Source of the DNA: Lelliottia amnigena
GTDB lineage: Bacteria; Pseudomonadota; Gammaproteobacteria; Enterobacterales; Enterobacteriaceae
Length of the DNA stretch: 64,000 bases
Reading direction: 5' to 3'
Assembly (NCBI GenBank): GCA_900635465.1
Contig: LR134135.1
Coordinates: 3,844,001-3,908,000, forward strand
Part shown: one piece after another, positions 60,559-64,000 of the stretch
Position numbering within the stretch: position 1 is the stretch's first letter
Layout of the letters: each line of letters opens with the position of its first letter
Translations under genes and position numbers: made by a program
The notes under the pieces: generated by a model
Told to the model about the DNA's origin: nothing
What the model saw: the letters and a program-made list of their open reading frames with translations, nothing else
Databases searched by the model: none

Positions 60559-61627
60559 ATGTTTCTTAAGCTATTTCGTTCAGTTGCTATCGGTTTAGTC
60601 GTTGGCGGCCTATTACTGGCTGCAATGCCCTCTTTACGTCAGTTAAATCAGCTGGCGGCACCGCGTTTCGACAGTGCTGATGAGACGCCTGTGAGCTACA
60701 ACCAGGCGGTTCGCCGTGCTGCGCCTGCTGTGGTTAACGTCTATAACCGCGGCCTCAATAGCTCCGCGCATAATCAACTGGAGATTCGTACTCTCGGCTC
60801 AGGCGTGATCATGGATGAGCGCGGCTACATCATTACCAATAAACACGTTATCAACGACGCGGATCAGATTATCGTCGCCCTGCAGGATGGCCGTGTGTTT
60901 GAAGCCTTATTGGTTGGCTCGGACACGCTGACCGACCTCGCCGTCCTCAAAATCAATGCCACGGGCGGGCTGCCGGTGATTCCGATCAACCGTAAACGCA
61001 CGCCGCATATTGGCGATGTGGTGATGGCGATTGGTAACCCTTATAACCTTGGGCAAACTATTACCCAGGGGATAATCAGCGCAACCGGTCGTATCGGTTT
61101 GAACCCCTCCGGGCGACAAAATTTCCTGCAAACGGACGCCTCTATTAACCACGGTAACTCCGGCGGCGCGCTGGTGAACTCGCTGGGAGAACTCATGGGC
61201 ATCAATACCCTGTCGTTCGATAAAAGTAACGATGGCGAGACGCCTGAGGGCATCGGCTTTGCGATCCCGTTCCAGTTGGCAAACAAAATTATGGACAAGC
61301 TGATTCGCGATGGCCGCGTGATCCGTGGCTATATTGGCATCGGTGGCCGTGAAATTGCGCCAATGCACACCCAGGGCGGCGGCATCGATCAGATTCAGGG
61401 TATCGTGGTCAATGAAGTGACACCGGGCGGTCCGGCGGCTAACGCAGGGCTACAGGTGAATGACGTGATTGTTTCGGTCAACGGCACGCCTGCCGTATCC
61501 GCGCTGGAAACCATGGATCAGGTGGCGGAGATTCGTCCTGGCTCGATTATTCCAGTCGAAGTGATGCGTAATGACAAAAAAACTGACGCTTCAGGTGACG
61601 ATTCAGGAATATCCCGCCACTAACTAA
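60559..61627 (+). CDS. degS: Outer-membrane stress sensor protease DegS (end frameshifted as sequenced)
   Basis: 355 residues restored: an N-terminal TM anchor (about 5-25), the protease domain with ITNKHVI, TDLAVLKI and HGNSGGALV, and one PDZ domain that senses misfolded porin tails. DegS makes the first cut in RseA to release sigma-E. As sequenced, a run of seven A at 61576-61582 (six expected) replaces the last 14 residues (LTLQVTIQEY...) with unrelated ones and a stop at 61623. The restored stop is at 61627. Confidence 0.93.
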
Positions 61628-61634
61628 AAAGCAT

Positions 61635-61668
61635 AAAAAACCGGAGCGCATGGCTCCGGTTTTTTTAT
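61635..61668. terminator. Bidirectional terminator between degS and mdh
   Basis: AAAAAACCGGAGC-GCAT-GGCTCCGGTTTTTTT forms a strong stem with T runs in both directions between the convergent genes. Confidence 0.92.
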
Positions 61669-61681
61669 AACTGGGGGTCGA

Positions 61682-63495
<1,814 letters not shown>

Positions 63496-63869
63496 AGTCC
63501 TTCCCTGCTGTTAATGGCAGCGGGGAATCTTCTGCCCTTCCCCCTTTCACACCCTATTATTTTGCCCTTCTATTTTGCAATTAGTGCTTTCCCCTGCCTT
63601 TTCCTATTCATCCAGTGAATGTCACATCAACAAAACGCACAAAAAATCAAAAATACCTATCATGATGATTTTATTAAAATTAAAAATTTAAATGTCGATT
63701 TTTTAACCATTTTTATTCATTTTGGTTATATCTACTCAGCTCATTAACACCTAATTACATAGGAAACCATTAGTCTGGTATTAATTTTTAGCGTGATTAG
63801 TGTATACTTGATTTTGTGATGAGGGTCACGAAACAAAAGACCCCAATAAATTCGACGAGGTAAAGAATC
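63496..63869 (+). promoter_or_regulatory. argR-yhcN intergenic region
   Basis: 374 bases without a gene. A weak stem CCCTGCTG/CAGCGGGG at 63503-63525 follows argR. The part from 63600 to 63830 is very AT-rich, and TGTATACTTGA near 63800 may be part of the yhcN promoter. GACGAGGTAAAG gives a clear ribosome-binding site before yhcN. Confidence 0.5.
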
Positions 63870-64000
63870 ATGAAAATCAAATCAACTGTAGCAGCACTGA
63901 GCATTCTATCCGTCCTGTCATTCGGTGCTTTCGCCGCCGACTCTATTAACGCGGATCAAGCACAGTCCCGTCAGGCAATGGGCACCGTATCAGTAGGCGC
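63870..64000 (+). CDS. yhcN: YhcN family periplasmic stress protein, N-terminal part
   Basis: The first 43 codons, cut by the window end. MKIKSTVAALSILSVLSFG with AFA-A is a signal peptide; the mature part begins ADSINADQAQ and continues MGTVSVG, typical of the YhcN/McbA (DUF1471) family. The E. coli protein responds to acid and peroxide stress. Position after argR agrees. Confidence 0.92.
   Translation, partial: MKIKSTVAALSILSVLSFGAFAADSINADQAQSRQAMGTVSVG

Overview
The window is a stretch of enterobacterial chromosome. Nearly every protein is recognisable as a close relative of its Escherichia coli K-12 counterpart, and long runs of gene order match the E. coli 71-73 min region. The combination seen here points to Enterobacter, Lelliottia, Leclercia or a near relative rather than E. 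coli itself: a PmrAB-like two-component pair behind dacB, no yrbL, no gltF/yhcA-F, no dcuD, and an ATP-dependent dihydroxyacetone kinase beside ahr. I cannot fix the species. There are no phage, IS, CRISPR, rRNA or tRNA features that I can support.

Layout. (1) 1-17.6 kb: glmM start, folP, ftsH, rlmE, yhbY, greA with its GraL leader, dacB plus the two-component pair, obgE, yhbE, rpmA, rplU, ispB, sfsB, murA, ibaG and the mla lipid-transport operon. (2) 17.8-25.7 kb: yrbG-kdsD-kdsC-lptC-lptA-lptB-rpoN-hpf-ptsN-rapZ-npr, covering Kdo synthesis, LPS transport, sigma-54 and nitrogen PTS. (3) 25.8-29.7 kb: mtgA, elbB, the sRNA gene arcZ and arcB. (4) 29.8-42.3 kb: lptG, lptF, pepA, holC, valS, yjgM, ahr, dihydroxyacetone kinase and yjgR. 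This block belongs near 97 min in E. coli but here sits between arcB and yhcC, neighbours in E. coli. (5) 42.3-49.8 kb: yhcC and gltBD. (6) 49.8-54.5 kb: a sialic acid cluster nanQ-nanK-nanT-nanA with the regulator nanR. (7) 54.6-64 kb: sspBA, rpsI-rplM, zapE, zapG, degQ, degS, mdh, argR and the start of yhcN.

How the genes fit together. Much of the window builds or guards the envelope: MurA, PBP4 and MtgA for peptidoglycan, KdsD/KdsC for Kdo, LptB/C/A and LptF/G for LPS export, Mla for phospholipid asymmetry, DegQ/DegS and FtsH for quality control. The rest is translation (L13, S9, L21, L27, RlmE, YhbY, ObgE, HPF, ValRS) and nitrogen/carbon control (RpoN, PtsN, NPr, RapZ, GltBD, ArgR, ArcB/ArcZ).

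Sequence quality. At least eighteen single-base indels, nearly all in short homopolymers, break greA, sfsB, kdsD, gltB, gltD, nanQ, nanK, nanT, nanA, nanR, degS and mdh. When the frames are mentally restored each protein regains its family's length and motifs, so most look like read errors rather than true decay. About eleven of them fall in the 4.3 kb nan cluster. The most interesting structural feature is the displaced lptG-yjgR block. Its two ends are the two sides of the single lptG/yjgR boundary of E. coli, so it looks like a circularly permuted segment dropped between arcB and yhcC. It is either a real rearrangement or an assembly misjoin.
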